Positions 22,378 to 33,277 of a stretch of DNA of 64,000 bases are shown one piece after another. The stretch comes from Paramacrobiotus metropolitanus (taxonomy: Eukaryota > Tardigrada > Eutardigrada > Parachela > Macrobiotidae). Numbering within the stretch: the first letter of the stretch is position 1; each line of letters starts with the position of its first letter. The translations under genes and the position numbers were made by a program. The stretch is from contig NW_026570313.1 in the NCBI RefSeq assembly GCF_019649055.1, positions 496,001-560,000 on the forward strand. The letters are read 5' to 3'. Below the pieces are notes generated by a model that ran no database searches, was not told where the DNA came from, and saw only the letters and a program-made list of their open reading frames with translations.

Positions 22378-22994
22378 AAACACCGTGGTAAGCGTCTTTT
22401 GTTGCAATCAGTAATGATGCTCACGGGCGAATTAGACCTGGGTTGAACTAGAAAAAGGAGAGAGGACAGTTATGCCCGACAAAACGCAGAGATTTTCGTT
22501 GACCCTTTCTCAACGCTTGACTAATGTACTTTGCCGTTTTTTGTAGATTCTATTTCTGTTAATGTCTTCGCTATTCCTACTGTGGGTGCTTTTAAGTGTG
22601 CTTTGAGCGCTCACTTTCGTCTAAATGGCCTCGTTGTTCTGACTGTCTACAGATAGTATGCATAATGCATTTACTGTCTGGCCAAGTTTAAAATCCCATG
22701 CTAGTACGGTATGTCACCCTAGCCTGAAATTGGTTACCTGCTCCGTGAATAATAATAGTTATAATTTATTCTAGTGAAAAAACAGTGTTGTAACGAATCG
22801 GAGTGAAGATCAGTACGCGTATCGCTGGTATCATTTAAAATTCTTAGCACGTTGCTCGTTAATCATCTATCACTTCCGCAACATTATACAGACTTACCCG
22901 ACACGTAAAAAGTCATGGCTAACATACGGGCAATAAAATCGTCACTGGTAAATAAATATCTGGTAAACGAGGTGCAGCAAGTCAGTGGCCCATG
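22378..22994. other. Intergenic between convergent copy D and acyltransferase relic
   Basis: No gene. About 22780-22850 resembles 550-640 downstream of copy A (shared words around ATCGCTGGTAT), so the 3' flank appears to have been duplicated along with the gene. Confidence 0.4.
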
Positions 22995-23260
22995 TGCAGG
23001 TGCAGCAGGATTTCTCTAACAGAGTTGAGACCCATGCTAAGCAGTTTTCTTGCTGATATCTGGGTGGCAGCCAGCCGGCAAGTATGGATACGGCATTCAT
23101 CCCACCGCAGTGCGTACTCTTTGGTGTTGCGTCCGCCTACATCCCATTTTTTAACTTGTGCGTATCCGGCCACACATTATCCTCGCCTAAATTCGTCGGG
23201 GTTTGCAACAGGCCCTGCAACACCAACCGTAAGAAGCCCGATCGCCAGTAGCCGGACCAG
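22995..23260 (-). pseudogene. GNAT acyltransferase fragment (relic of last exon)
   Basis: The minus strand aligns at DNA level with the last exon of the neighbouring gene at 23455-24675. Shared stretches include GGCTTCTTACGGTTGGTG, GTGTGGCCGGATACGCACAAG, AAAGAGTACG and TGCCGGCTGGCT. Many small indels break the frame and no other exons remain. It lies tail to tail with copy D and is evidence of an older tandem duplicate. Confidence 0.6.
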
Positions 23261-23454
23261 TGGGCTGTCCGGCAGGGGGCAGACAGCGGCCGAATCTAAC
23301 AGTGGTGCCGTTTCATCTAGCGTCTACAGTAAGTGCTGTTCATCTTATTAAAACCAACTGGCTAAGAACAGGCATGCCGATTCCAAAACATACGTCGACT
23401 GGTAATAGTGCAGTGACTAGTTGACCAGTGTCCACAATGAAAATAACTAAAGAT

Positions 23455-24675
23455 TCACAGTAGTACATTAGCTAAGTGCCTAGTGACTTTCTCGCTGGCT
23501 ACTTGGCTGTAGCCAGCCGGCCAGAATTGCATCCAGTCCACCATATGTCCTTCGTACTCTTCGGCGCCCACGGCTTTGAAGGCCGCCTGCGTCGCCGGGT
23601 TGAACTTGTGCGTATCCAGCCACACGTTGACTTCGCCCATCTCTTTCAGTTTTTGCAGTAGCGCTCGCAGCACCAATCGGAAGAAGCCACGGCGCCGGTA
23701 TTCGGGATTGGTGTAGGCCGCGCCAATGACGCCTTCGCTCTTGTACAGACAATACGCGACGGGTGTGTCCGATCCGGCGGGAAATAGCGCAGCGCTGGGG
23801 AAACCCTTCTCGAGCATGTAGCGGAAGTAGATGGCGTTGTTGGCCAAGTGACCGTAATTACGCTCGCGGGCGATTCGGTCCGCGTGCTCCGGTTGTAAAG
23901 TATCCAGACGGAAACCATCCGGGGCTTCAAATCTACAATCATCGTACGACTGAATACCTAACATTATAAACGGGATTTAAAAATCCTGGTATGTGCCATA
24001 AGGAACGTAAAGTTATGGAAAAACAAAAAAATAATCACACAAAAAAACGAATCAGGCTGACGTTAGATTAAGGTTGGGCCAATGGAGACGGAAGTGGTTG
24101 CACTGTCCGGCCGAGAAGCCTTCAGTCGACGACATCTGCTGGAAAGTACCGCCATGAAAACCTCGACCAGAACCCAGAAGGATGGACTGCTCCGCTACCG
24201 GCAGATCTGCACAAAAAGCATTTTTCCAATAAATTTTTTTAAATGCGTTGGGCGGCTTGTGTCGCGTACCGGCGAAGACGATATTCTGTGTCCAGTCCAG
24301 CGTGTCCGGCTCGTCGAACAGCATTCGCCGGAAGACATCGGCGTCTTTAGAGTAGACGAAAACCTGGTAGCCGTTCATTATGGGGATATATTCCGGGTCG
24401 TTCTTCCGTGGTCGGCAGATGCAGACAGACGGACTGGGGAAGGTGTCCACGAGGAACTCGACGCCGGGCCAAGCGAAACGCTGGCGGAGGACGTTGCGCA
24501 TCAGATGATATATCTGCGAAGCAAACGCATTAATGCGTATTGCTTGTCTACATTCTAATAACGCTTTCATGTATATAATTTCCGCAGTAACTATCAATAC
24601 CGACAAGCTTCGAGGGAAATCGTTCTCCAACTGCGGCAAAACTTCCGCCATTTGTCCCTGGGTTAAGACTGGCAT
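23455..24675 (-). CDS. Glycine-N-acyltransferase-like GNAT protein 1
   Basis: Exons on the minus strand: 24675-24601, 24513-24270, 24206-24062 and 23932-23455, giving 313 residues, about the length of GLYAT proteins. The start is MPVLTQGQMAEVLPQLE. The N-terminal half holds MRNVLRQRFAWPG, NGYQVFVYSKDA and DTLDWTQN. The C-terminal half is the acyl-CoA-binding GNAT part, with ARERNYGHLANN, then VIGAAYTNPEYRRRGFF (the R/Q-x-x-G-x pyrophosphate-binding loop) and NVWLDTHKFNPATQAAFKAV. Introns are 57-129 bp with consistent phases. Members of this family move acyl groups from acyl-CoA to amino groups; the substrate cannot be predicted here. It is transcribed divergently from the gene at 25304 and converges on copy D. 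It is closest to the gene at 51240. Confidence 0.85.
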
Positions 24676-25303
24676 TATTCTGGCTTTGATGCAGCAACAG
24701 TGTTGGACAAATGTTGGGCGGGGATAGTCTAGGATTTGCTGCCAAAGCGACTCGTATTACGATTTTGGTTGGGAATCAAAAGCTTAATTAGCATTTGCCA
24801 GTGCGGAGCATTAAGTTACGGTAATTCAAATTATTATGCAGCTTTGCAGGTACAGATAAATCATGCCGCTATAACGGTATAATATTATGTAATCATACTG
24901 CAATGCCAACGGTAATTGCAGCGCTATCACATTCTGTTATCAGCGGTGCCTGTCAGACAGTAAAGCGTTGACAATACAATATGCTGCGGATATTGCACGA
25001 GTGTGGATAATATCCACGTTTTCATGGCTTTCCTACCATGGCCAAAATTGCAGGAAGCGGTGAGAAAGTAGCCGGTATAAAGGTCGGAGAAAGCCACAAT
25101 AGTGGTTGTACTAATTTGACGCTGGGAACGATTAATGACTACAGACTACACTTGAATTAACGACTTAATCAGCCACCAAGGCAAAGATAACACACCGTTT
25201 GTACTATGCTCGCTTGCCGGTCCTTTCTTGCAGCAATTTTAATTCATGTTCCTTGAAGTCGCGTTTATATTTGTGGCTTATATATTTTTTTACCAGCTGT
25301 ACA
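24676..25303. promoter_or_regulatory. Shared intergenic region between divergent acyltransferase genes
   Basis: 628 bp separate the start codons of two divergent, paralogous genes, so both promoters must lie here. A TATA-like TATAAAGG occurs at 25076-25083 on the plus side. No other site is claimed. Confidence 0.45.
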
Positions 25304-26478
25304 ATGAAAGTATTAACACACGAACAGCTTGCAGAATTTTTACCAGTGCTGGAGAAGGATTTCCCTCGCAGTCTTCCGGTAAGACGCTGCTAATTCTACT
25401 CATCTACTTTGTAAAGATTAACAGTTACTGTAAGTCTGCAACCAAAACATGCGCTTGCGTGTTTTAATATAGGTGTATCATGTTATGCGCAATGTTGTCC
25501 GTCAGCGCTTCGCCTGGCCCGGCATCGAGTTCATCGTTGACGACTTCCCCAATCCCTCCGTCTGTATCGCTCGGCCCCGCAAAGACGATAAATCCTTCGT
25601 TCCCCTGATGAACGGTTATCAGGTATTTGTCTACTCCAAAGACACCAATGTCTTCCGGAAAATGTTATTCGAAGAACCTGACACACTGGACTGGACACAG
25701 AATATCATGTTTGCCGGTACAAACCACTGACTTAATCTACGTTTGAGTATGGTTAAGCAATAACGAAAATTTTGTGCAGATTTATCGGAGCCTGAGCATT
25801 TGGTACTGTTGGAAGGCGGTAAAGGCTTTCGTGGTGGTACTTTCGATCATCTGATTACGATGGAAGGCTTCCCAACGGGAGAATACTGCTACTACTTCGA
25901 TTTACCAAACCTGGATTTACAGTGAGTTCCGAACTTGCTATTTATGTTACTGTTCGAACAGTTTTAAGGTCGCTGAACATTGGGTTAACCAAAATTAAAA
26001 TGGCCACTGATATTGTAGATATGAAGTGCCGGAAGGTCTTCGCCTGGGCACGTTGAACCCGGAGCACGCCGTGCAAGTTGCCCGTGAACGCAACTACGGT
26101 CACACGGCTAACAACATTGCGTTCTTCCGCTACATGATGGAGAACGAATACCCTAGCGCTGCCCTCTTCCCTGTTGGTTCGGATTCGCCCATCGCCTACG
26201 CCATTTACAAGACAGAAGGCGTTGTGGGCGCCGCCTTCATCCACCCCGACTACCGCAAGCGGGGGCTGTACCAAGTGGTGCTACGGGCGCTGCTGAAGAA
26301 ATTACGGGATATCGGGGAAATCCACGTCTGGGTGGAGACGATGAAGTTTAATTTGGCCTCGCAAGCCGGGATAAAGGCGGTTGGCGCTAAGGAGTACGAG
26401 GGACACACGGTGCACTGGATCAATTACTGGCCGGCGGGGCATGCATTCGACAGAGATCCGTACAAGAATTTCCGATGA
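25304..26478 (+). CDS. Glycine-N-acyltransferase-like GNAT protein 2
   Basis: Exons: 25304-25378, 25473-25716, 25780-25921 and 26019-26478, giving 306 residues. Exon 1 (75 bp) and exon 2 (244 bp) have exactly the lengths of the two paralogs in this window. Start MKVLTHEQLAEFLPVLE. The N-terminal region has MRNVVRQRFAWPG and DTLDWTQN. The GNAT region has ARERNYGHTANN, VVGAAFIHPDYRKRGLYQ and the WVETMKFNLASQAG block. It differs more from the genes at 23455 and 51240 than those two differ from each other, so the split from them is older. A TATA-like element lies about 220 bp upstream. Confidence 0.85.
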
Positions 26479-26898
26479 GGATATGCCGATACAGTAATTA
26501 GTGGCGGATGTCATGATGCTTTTCGAACTGAAGATGCAACTAATGGTATGCAGTGCACGTTCCCAGTGCGTTTTCCGTGGAACCATTCAAAAACATTTGT
26601 CTGCTCTATGAGATGATTGTGTATAAATAATCTGCAGTATGAGCTGAAGGGTAGAAAATCGTACTTTTACACCACCCAACTTGTTCGAATTTCTTTGACC
26701 CTAACTGTTATTCGAAGAAAAAACTGCAAAACATACGATTTGCATCTCGTTAGACTTCAGAGAGCGTAAGAGCAAGAATTCGGTCAAAAAGCAATGAAAC
26801 ACCTGGAGGCGTGAACAACTTCTCATTACCTGTCAACTCCACCAAAACGCACATTTAGTACAAACGGAGCTATAGTTCTGTAAAACCTAGCTTAACCG
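26479..26898. other. Intergenic, 3' ends of two convergent genes
   Basis: 420 bp between the stop of acyltransferase 2 (plus) and the stop of the Kelch-like gene (minus). Nothing else is seen. Confidence 0.4.
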
Positions 26899-29800
26899 TC
26901 ATTCTGTAATTTCAAGGTACTCGCTGTGATCCTTCGGGATATCTGCCACACTGCAGCTAAGGCCCCATCTTCCAACCGGCAACGGACTTTCACTAGTCGT
27001 CCACGTGTCCGACAGGATGTCGTAGATTTCCACAAATTTCTGACTCCCTAAAGTCCTAGAATAACCTCCCAGGACGTAGATTTTTTCGCCGAAACAGCAG
27101 GCTGAAGAGGAATACGACGGGCGACTCAGTGCATCTACAGGTGCGGCAAAACAGGGCACGATGAGCCGCCACTTTCAAAAGATACTCCCGATGGCGATGA
27201 AATACAGTAGTTACCTCACTACCCTTACGTTTATTGATCCACTGCTTGGTGCTGGGGTTATACGCCTCTACGCAACTCAGAGCGCGCTCTCTAAATCCAC
27301 CTATAAAACGAAAAGTCTACTGCTGCAGAATGTACGTATGTATACCCTATACAGTGTACTGTGTGCATGCAAACATCACTGCTGCTACAGCGTGCTTATG
27401 TGACGTCGTTAATGTCATGAAGTAATGAACATATTACTTTACCGATAATTCGAAAATTCGATAACCGATCATTCGCTACCGACGATTCGATTCTTCTCAA
27501 GTTCTCGATTGCTACGTTACAGCCTGTTTACGGTACCCAAAAGCGGTTCGTTCTTAGCTGGTAACCAACTGAGTGAACTGACCAATGACGTAAATCCACC
27601 CGTCTGGTCCGACACACACGGAAGCGCGGCTTCGTGCACTAGGCATTTTTGGTAGCTCACTCCACCGATCGGATTTCGGGTCGTAACTGAACGCCGAATC
27701 CGTGATCCCGTGAGCCGCTGCCGTAGAACCTCCAAAGGTAAACACCTTGCCTTCAAAACTGACAACGGCGGATTTCGTCAAAGCCCAGGGTAAAGATGCC
27801 ACGAACGTCCACTGATCCATCAGCACATCATAGCGTTCCACGGTGGCCAAAGTTGCCAAGTTCTTATCATGACCACCAACAGCATAAATATGGCGACCCA
27901 CTGCAGCCACCCCAGCGCATCCGCGCCCGGTGCGCATGGGCGCCACATCCTTCCACTCAGCCACAGCAGGGTTATAGCGAAGGGTGCGCGGCGTAACCCC
28001 AGACTCCCCACTACCGTTGCCACACAGGAACAAATCGCCGTGGAAGGTCGCCAAACCAACCAGGGCCACACTGAACGGTATCCGGGCTAGCGTCCTCCAA
28101 TTGGAGGTGTGTGGGTTAAAACAGTCGACACGGTCACGGTCCGACATCGATTTCCATGAGTTCCCTCCAGCGCAAATAATAACCGCTTCGAAACCTGAGA
28201 TAAAGCAGTAAAAGCACTACCGCTTCAGGTACTCGGGCCCGAACTGTAGGGTTGAGTCTGACGCGTAGTACGACTACTAAACGTCTGACTCTGACCAAGC
28301 ATTTTTTAGTCCTTCAGAACTTCTTAGTTTTCTGAGCTTTCTTATGCTTTTTACCTTTCTCAGATTTTTTATGGTATTTGTGAGGCTTTCGCAGAAATTT
28401 TTGATTTGTTTATTTTAAAAAAATCTAAAAAAGTAAGAACCTAAATAACTAAGAAAGTTAAGCAAACCCTAACACAGCAATAAAAAGCACAACAAGACGC
28501 GAATTTGTATAGTCAGACTCAGACTTTTAATAGTCAGGGCTCACAGTCAGACTCAGCCCTAGAGCGCGGGCCAGCCGGCCAGGTATTCGGAGTACACACG
28601 ACAACAAACTTACGAAAGGCTTTTCGTGGAGTGCGACGAGAGGTGATCACGTGGCTGTCAGATCCCGGCAGCGTCTTCAAGTATTCTGCCTGGCGCATAG
28701 CTTTGTTTCCGCCGGAATAATCCGTGACGGCGTTAATGCAGGCCACCAGGTAATCATCCAGGCCCTGCGGACCCAGATACGACAGCCGAATGTTCTGCAA
28801 TATCTCCCAAAATTCCCCGCGTCGCTGCTCCAGGTCGTGATGCAGCCACCGCATAACGGCCAGCAGCACATCCTCCTCGCGTGTTGCCCACAAGTCGTCG
28901 GAGCGAATTAGGTCCAAAACCTATTCAGAACCAAAACTGCCAAGTGCCGTTATGTTACGAATTATGGCCAATTTCTGCAGCAATTTACGATCCAGTCGTA
29001 TGCAACGATCTGCTCCTGTTCGTGCTATAACTGCCGATTAACTGTATGCCATCAAAACACCATAAAAAAGTAAAAATCGTAAAGATTTGAACAGTTGATT
29101 AGTCAACACGGTTGTCTATTGCTTACCGTATTCTTCGCCACTTGCAGGAATTCTTGTCCTTTCGAGATACTAACAAAATGTTTGAGGACCAAAGTCTTGG
29201 CTTTGTTGGCTAGCGTCGGATTTTTGTGTGCATCGGAATCCGCGAAACAATACAGCATCAGACAGTTACTGACGTCTATGTGATCGTCCATGAATTTCCA
29301 GCAGGCATCCACGACGGTGGCAATGTCCAGAAACGCAGCAGCAATCAGCATTGACTGTACGTTGCTTTCGGTGACGCGCAGATCCGCCATGTAGCAGTAG
29401 TCTACTAACCTGCGAAATTAAATTAGGGAAATTATACCAATAACTGGTGACCACAAGTCCACAACTCGCGAAAACATTCTGCGCTCACGAAATGTACGCA
29501 ATCATTTTCCGTAGTATGGTACTAGTACGCTAAGTAGAGAAGGAGCCATTATAATAAAAACTACGAGCAATTCGCAACACACTGGGCTTGCGAAAGCAAA
29601 GACTCACCCAGAGAGAACACTGTGAAATGTTTTGCAGTTGAATAACTTGCTGCGTTGATTCTTTCATTCCCGACAGAAACATGGTGCGAAAATACGCACT
29701 GCGCACACTGAGAACGCTGCGATGACACGGAATCCCAGCAGAATCAGCTTCACAACCACGCAGCTCCACATCGCACAGCATTCGTGAGGCGCGCAGATTT

Positions 29801-29913
29801 TGCCATTCTCGACGCAAATCCACGATGTCCGACCCAATATATATCGCGCTTTCATCTTTCTGAGAAGGATGATCGGGCTGGCCGGCTTGTTCAGCAGTCC
29901 TCTTGGCTGCCAT
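26899..29913 (-). CDS. Kelch-like protein (BTB-BACK-Kelch), probable CUL3 adaptor
   Basis: Exons on the minus strand: 29913 to about 29621, 29409-29127, 28920-28614, 28194-27583, 27300-27215 and 27171-26899, about 617 residues as is usual for KLHL proteins. The BTB domain has MLCDVELRG, IPCHRSVLSVRSAYFRTMF and, in exon 2, LVDYCYMADLRV. BACK follows (CWKFMDDHIDVSNCLMLYC, HFVSISKGQEFLQVA; exon 3 ATREEDVLLAVMRWL). Kelch repeats with GG and Y/W marks follow (VIICAGGNSW, CFNPHTSNWR, IYAVGGHDKN, KVFTFGGST, IYVLGGYSR). Family members recruit substrates to CUL3 ubiquitin ligases. The exon 1 end is uncertain: the strong donor at 29608/29607 does not keep the frame with exon 2, while the weak one at 29621/29620 does. 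The last intron is only 43 bp. Confidence 0.8.
28235..28572. mobile_element. Degenerate foldback MITE filling a Kelch-gene intron
   Basis: Imperfect inverted ends: the left begins GGGCCCGAACTGTAGGGTTG and the right, reverse-complemented, begins GGCCCGCGCTCTAGGGCTG, followed by GAGTCTGAC on both. The word AAAAGTCTGAGTCTGA is shared with the element at 6522-7181, so the two are probably one family. It occupies most of the intron 28195-28613. No clear target duplication remains. Confidence 0.55.
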
Positions 29914-31506
29914 TCTCCAACGGAGCGGGGAAGCCTCTACAAAATCGGGGGCCCATCAAATGCACATGTCAAATAACAACGACATCGAAACCGTGTGCTT
30001 AACAGTTATTCTGAACTTACTGATATCAAGCCCGACAGAAAAAGGGGTTCCTGTGGCAATTCTTCGAAGCCAGAAAAATTGACACGTTGTCCACGTATAC
30101 TCGAAGTAGCTGTCAAACAAATCAAATCTCTCAATGTTTCGTGCTTAAACAGGATCTGCGCTTTTGCAGCCAGCAAGTGGAGGGTTTCTGTGTTGGATAA
30201 GCCCATTAGACTGGGCGGTAAGGTAAGCCTGCCGGGGGTAGCGAGCTGAGCTTTATGTGGTAAAGCCGATGAGTCACGGCTGGCCAGCGTGGTGTGTTTT
30301 TACTTTTTAACGGTGTGATGCGAGACTGTGAAATTGGACGGGGATCAGTTCGTGATCAGCTCTTTTCCAACCTCTAAAAACTGCTGACCATGGAGGCATG
30401 GACGTCCTGCCGTTCGATCGATCATTGTTAGTTGTTACCTTTCGAGTTTCGACTCACATTCCCTCACAGCCTTTCGTCCTGAGAGTTCAGTCTTCTTCCT
30501 CAATCATATTTATAACATCTCGATTATTTGTACGTAAATAGTAATTTAGATTTTAGAGTCTTAGACCGCCAACAAAACCTGGTTAGCGTCGTGGCGCGGT
30601 GAAGAACCAACCCTCAGTAAACGGAAGTTCAACATGTGGCCATCCGTTGTAATGTCGGATAATAATGTCGGCTAGATTTGTTTCAGTAGGCACTAACACA
30701 ATGGTCCTTACTATAGGAAAACTGTGGCGTTGTTTTAGAAAATAAAGGATGTTGTGGTCAAAACGTAGATACAACTGCGGCACAATGTTGTATCTGTACA
30801 GAGTACAAAACAGATATTAAAGTTATTAGCTAATTGCGTGGTGTTTTTCTTTCGGGTCCGGATGATTACTGAAGAGTGCAGAGAGGTAAAAAAAGCATTT
30901 AGAGCCAAAGATGACACAATCTGTTGCCTGAGAATACAAGTGGGATCGGACTGCCACCGAGGCATTGCGTTCGTACAGCGGTCAAAAAGGTTTGAGTGAT
31001 ACTGCATGACTGAGTGCATGTCATTCTCTGCCTCTGCATTAGATTTTATGAGTCTCACTATTGTTAGGGCGGGACGCTCCGCCCTCCTGAGTAGCTATTC
31101 GCTGTTTCTGGGATTTCCATCCCGGTTTCTGGGATTTCCATTTCCACTGAAGCATTTTTCCCTCTGTAATTTCAGTCCGATTTGACCAATAAAAGCAGTT
31201 CGATTTGACCAATAAAAGCAGATTTGACCAATAAAAGCAGTGTCACTGAAACACGGAACTGAATCGTAGTGGATCAGTAATTATTAACGCTTCAATCAGC
31301 ATGGGTACAATACAGCTGACAACGTCGAGCAAATTAAGAAATGCGAGTAAAAAATCGATCTCAGCTCGCACGCGTTAAGGAAGAGTAGCCGAACCTTCTA
31401 AGCTGAACTTCTTAAGCAGAAAAGGTGAAAATTAAGAATCTCCAGTAGAACCAATAAATACAGTACATAGGCTTCCCTATTATAATATGTACAAGTATAA
31501 GAAAGA
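29914..31506. other. Intergenic and promoter region of the Kelch-like gene
   Basis: No gene is supported. It contains the short tandem repeats listed at 31179-31240 and a two-copy TTTCTGGGATTTCCAT repeat at about 31108-31144. Confidence 0.4.
31179..31240. repeat. Three tandem copies of a CCAAT-containing 20-mer
   Basis: GATTTGACCAATAAAAGCAG occurs at 31179-31198, 31202-31221 and 31221-31240. The unit contains CCAAT. Confidence 0.8.
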
Positions 31507-33198
31507 TCAGGGAGAAACGTTAACAGCATTGATCTTCTCGAATGACTTAGAAAAGGAATTGCTCAGCTCGCCGAAAGCCCAGCGTCGGTTGCTGTTGGCT
31601 CGCCAGTGGTGGCTGCCCCGTTGCCCGAAGCGACCGATGGGCATATGCACGCGACCGCTGTTGGCCAAAGAATCCCGGTCGGTGGAGGTCTGTTCCGGGC
31701 TGGGCGCCAGGGATTTCTCCCGGAAGCAGCGGTTCAGTGCTTTCACCACGGCCAGTTTCCGCCACAGTCCCATGGACCAGATGCCGTAAACGTACGGATT
31801 CACCACAGAGGTGGTTACGCCGAAGATGAAGAGGATCTCCTGGCACAGCTGGTTGAAGTCCTGTGCACTCGCTCTGCAACATAACAACTGTCGTGAAAAG
31901 ACAACAAAAAACCGAGCTTCTAATATTCACTACGAGTACGTATTTCATTGCTTTTCGATATTCGTAATAATTATTATGACCTTTCTAGACAAGCATCGGC
32001 CGCACAAATTCGGCCCAAAGCAAAAATAATTTTTTTGTAAGCAAATACATAAATAAATACTGATAACTGCTGAGAAAGTTTATTTCAGTACACGTTTCAC
32101 ATACGTATAGGGTCAGATTAGGTTCAATGAAAATTTAGAACAAAACTATTGATTTCTGTTAGCTGTCGCAGTTTAAGTATCGCATTAGAGGGGCTGCTTA
32201 TGCAGATAAGTGCTTTTTGAAGTACTGTAAAATCATGCAAAAACGTATCTAGGGAAAGCACTTCTAATGGAAACAGCGTCGAAGTAACCGATAATCAGGA
32301 CTCGTTAAATGATTGTTTGGATTTTATAGACACGACACATCTGTCTTACCTGTCAATAAAATACCACATGGACATGATTTGGTACGGCGACCAGCACAGT
32401 ATAAAGATCCCCACAATCATCACTGCAACACCCGATCAATTAATTATACGTCGGCATTCTGATGTTGACATTTTTTACTCGCACTTGTTGATGCTTGAGT
32501 TTTTCACGTACCAGTCATCCGGAGTGTCTTGTGTTTGGCCTTAACGAGCCGGTCGGAATTGTTGGTGCGCAGCGACAAGGTCAGACTGTGGGTGCTGTTC
32601 CGTCTCAGTTTCGTGGTGGACGGCTCTGTTGACAAATGCATCTTATTAGGTTATCATCATCCATGAAATTTCCATTACACTTCTCACGTCCCGACCGCGT
32701 GAATAAATACATAACGGTTTGATGCGCTTAACAGTGGATACGGACTATGCATGACTTGACCGACGTCAGAGTTATTTGATTAATGATTACTATACCCGTA
32801 TTTGAATTACAGTCAGCATCCTGTATCGGTTAACGCAGATTTGAGCTTGTAATCTATGCTGTGTATTCTTGAGCAAAATTATAATTATTAAAATACGGAT
32901 ACATAATGTATGCATTGTATTCTTCTTTGATACTTGCCCATTTCAGTTTGCCGGCTGACTCAGCAACGCCCTAAACCATTTGCGCATATTAGAGCTCGGG
33001 TGCATCATTCCGTTACGAAAAATTATTTGCACGTAACTTTCAGCTGTTAAGTTTGCATCTCTACAGGGTGCAGTTTAGTTGATACATACTTTGACGTTTC
33101 TCAACAACTGATCACTGTACATCTCCCCGAATGGACAAAGAATCACCCGGGTATTAAGTTCCTGGAGGCGCAAAATTGTTATATATACAAAAGTGCGA

Positions 33199-33220
33199 AT
33201 CACACCCCATGGGGTGTGAT
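33199..33220. repeat. Perfect 22-bp palindrome
   Basis: A perfect inverted repeat centred on CCCCATGGGG, within intron 2 of receptor 2. Confidence 0.9.
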
Positions 33221-33241
33221 GCAAGTATCTGTGTGATGCAA

Positions 33242-33277
33242 GTGAAAGTAGTGCTGTTGCAACAGCACTACTTTCAC
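33242..33277. repeat. Perfect 36-bp palindrome
   Basis: A perfect inverted repeat without spacer, centred on GTTGCAAC and beginning GTGAAAGTAGTGC. It lies 21 bp from the 22-bp palindrome. Both could extrude as cruciforms or form RNA hairpins in the intron. Confidence 0.9.
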
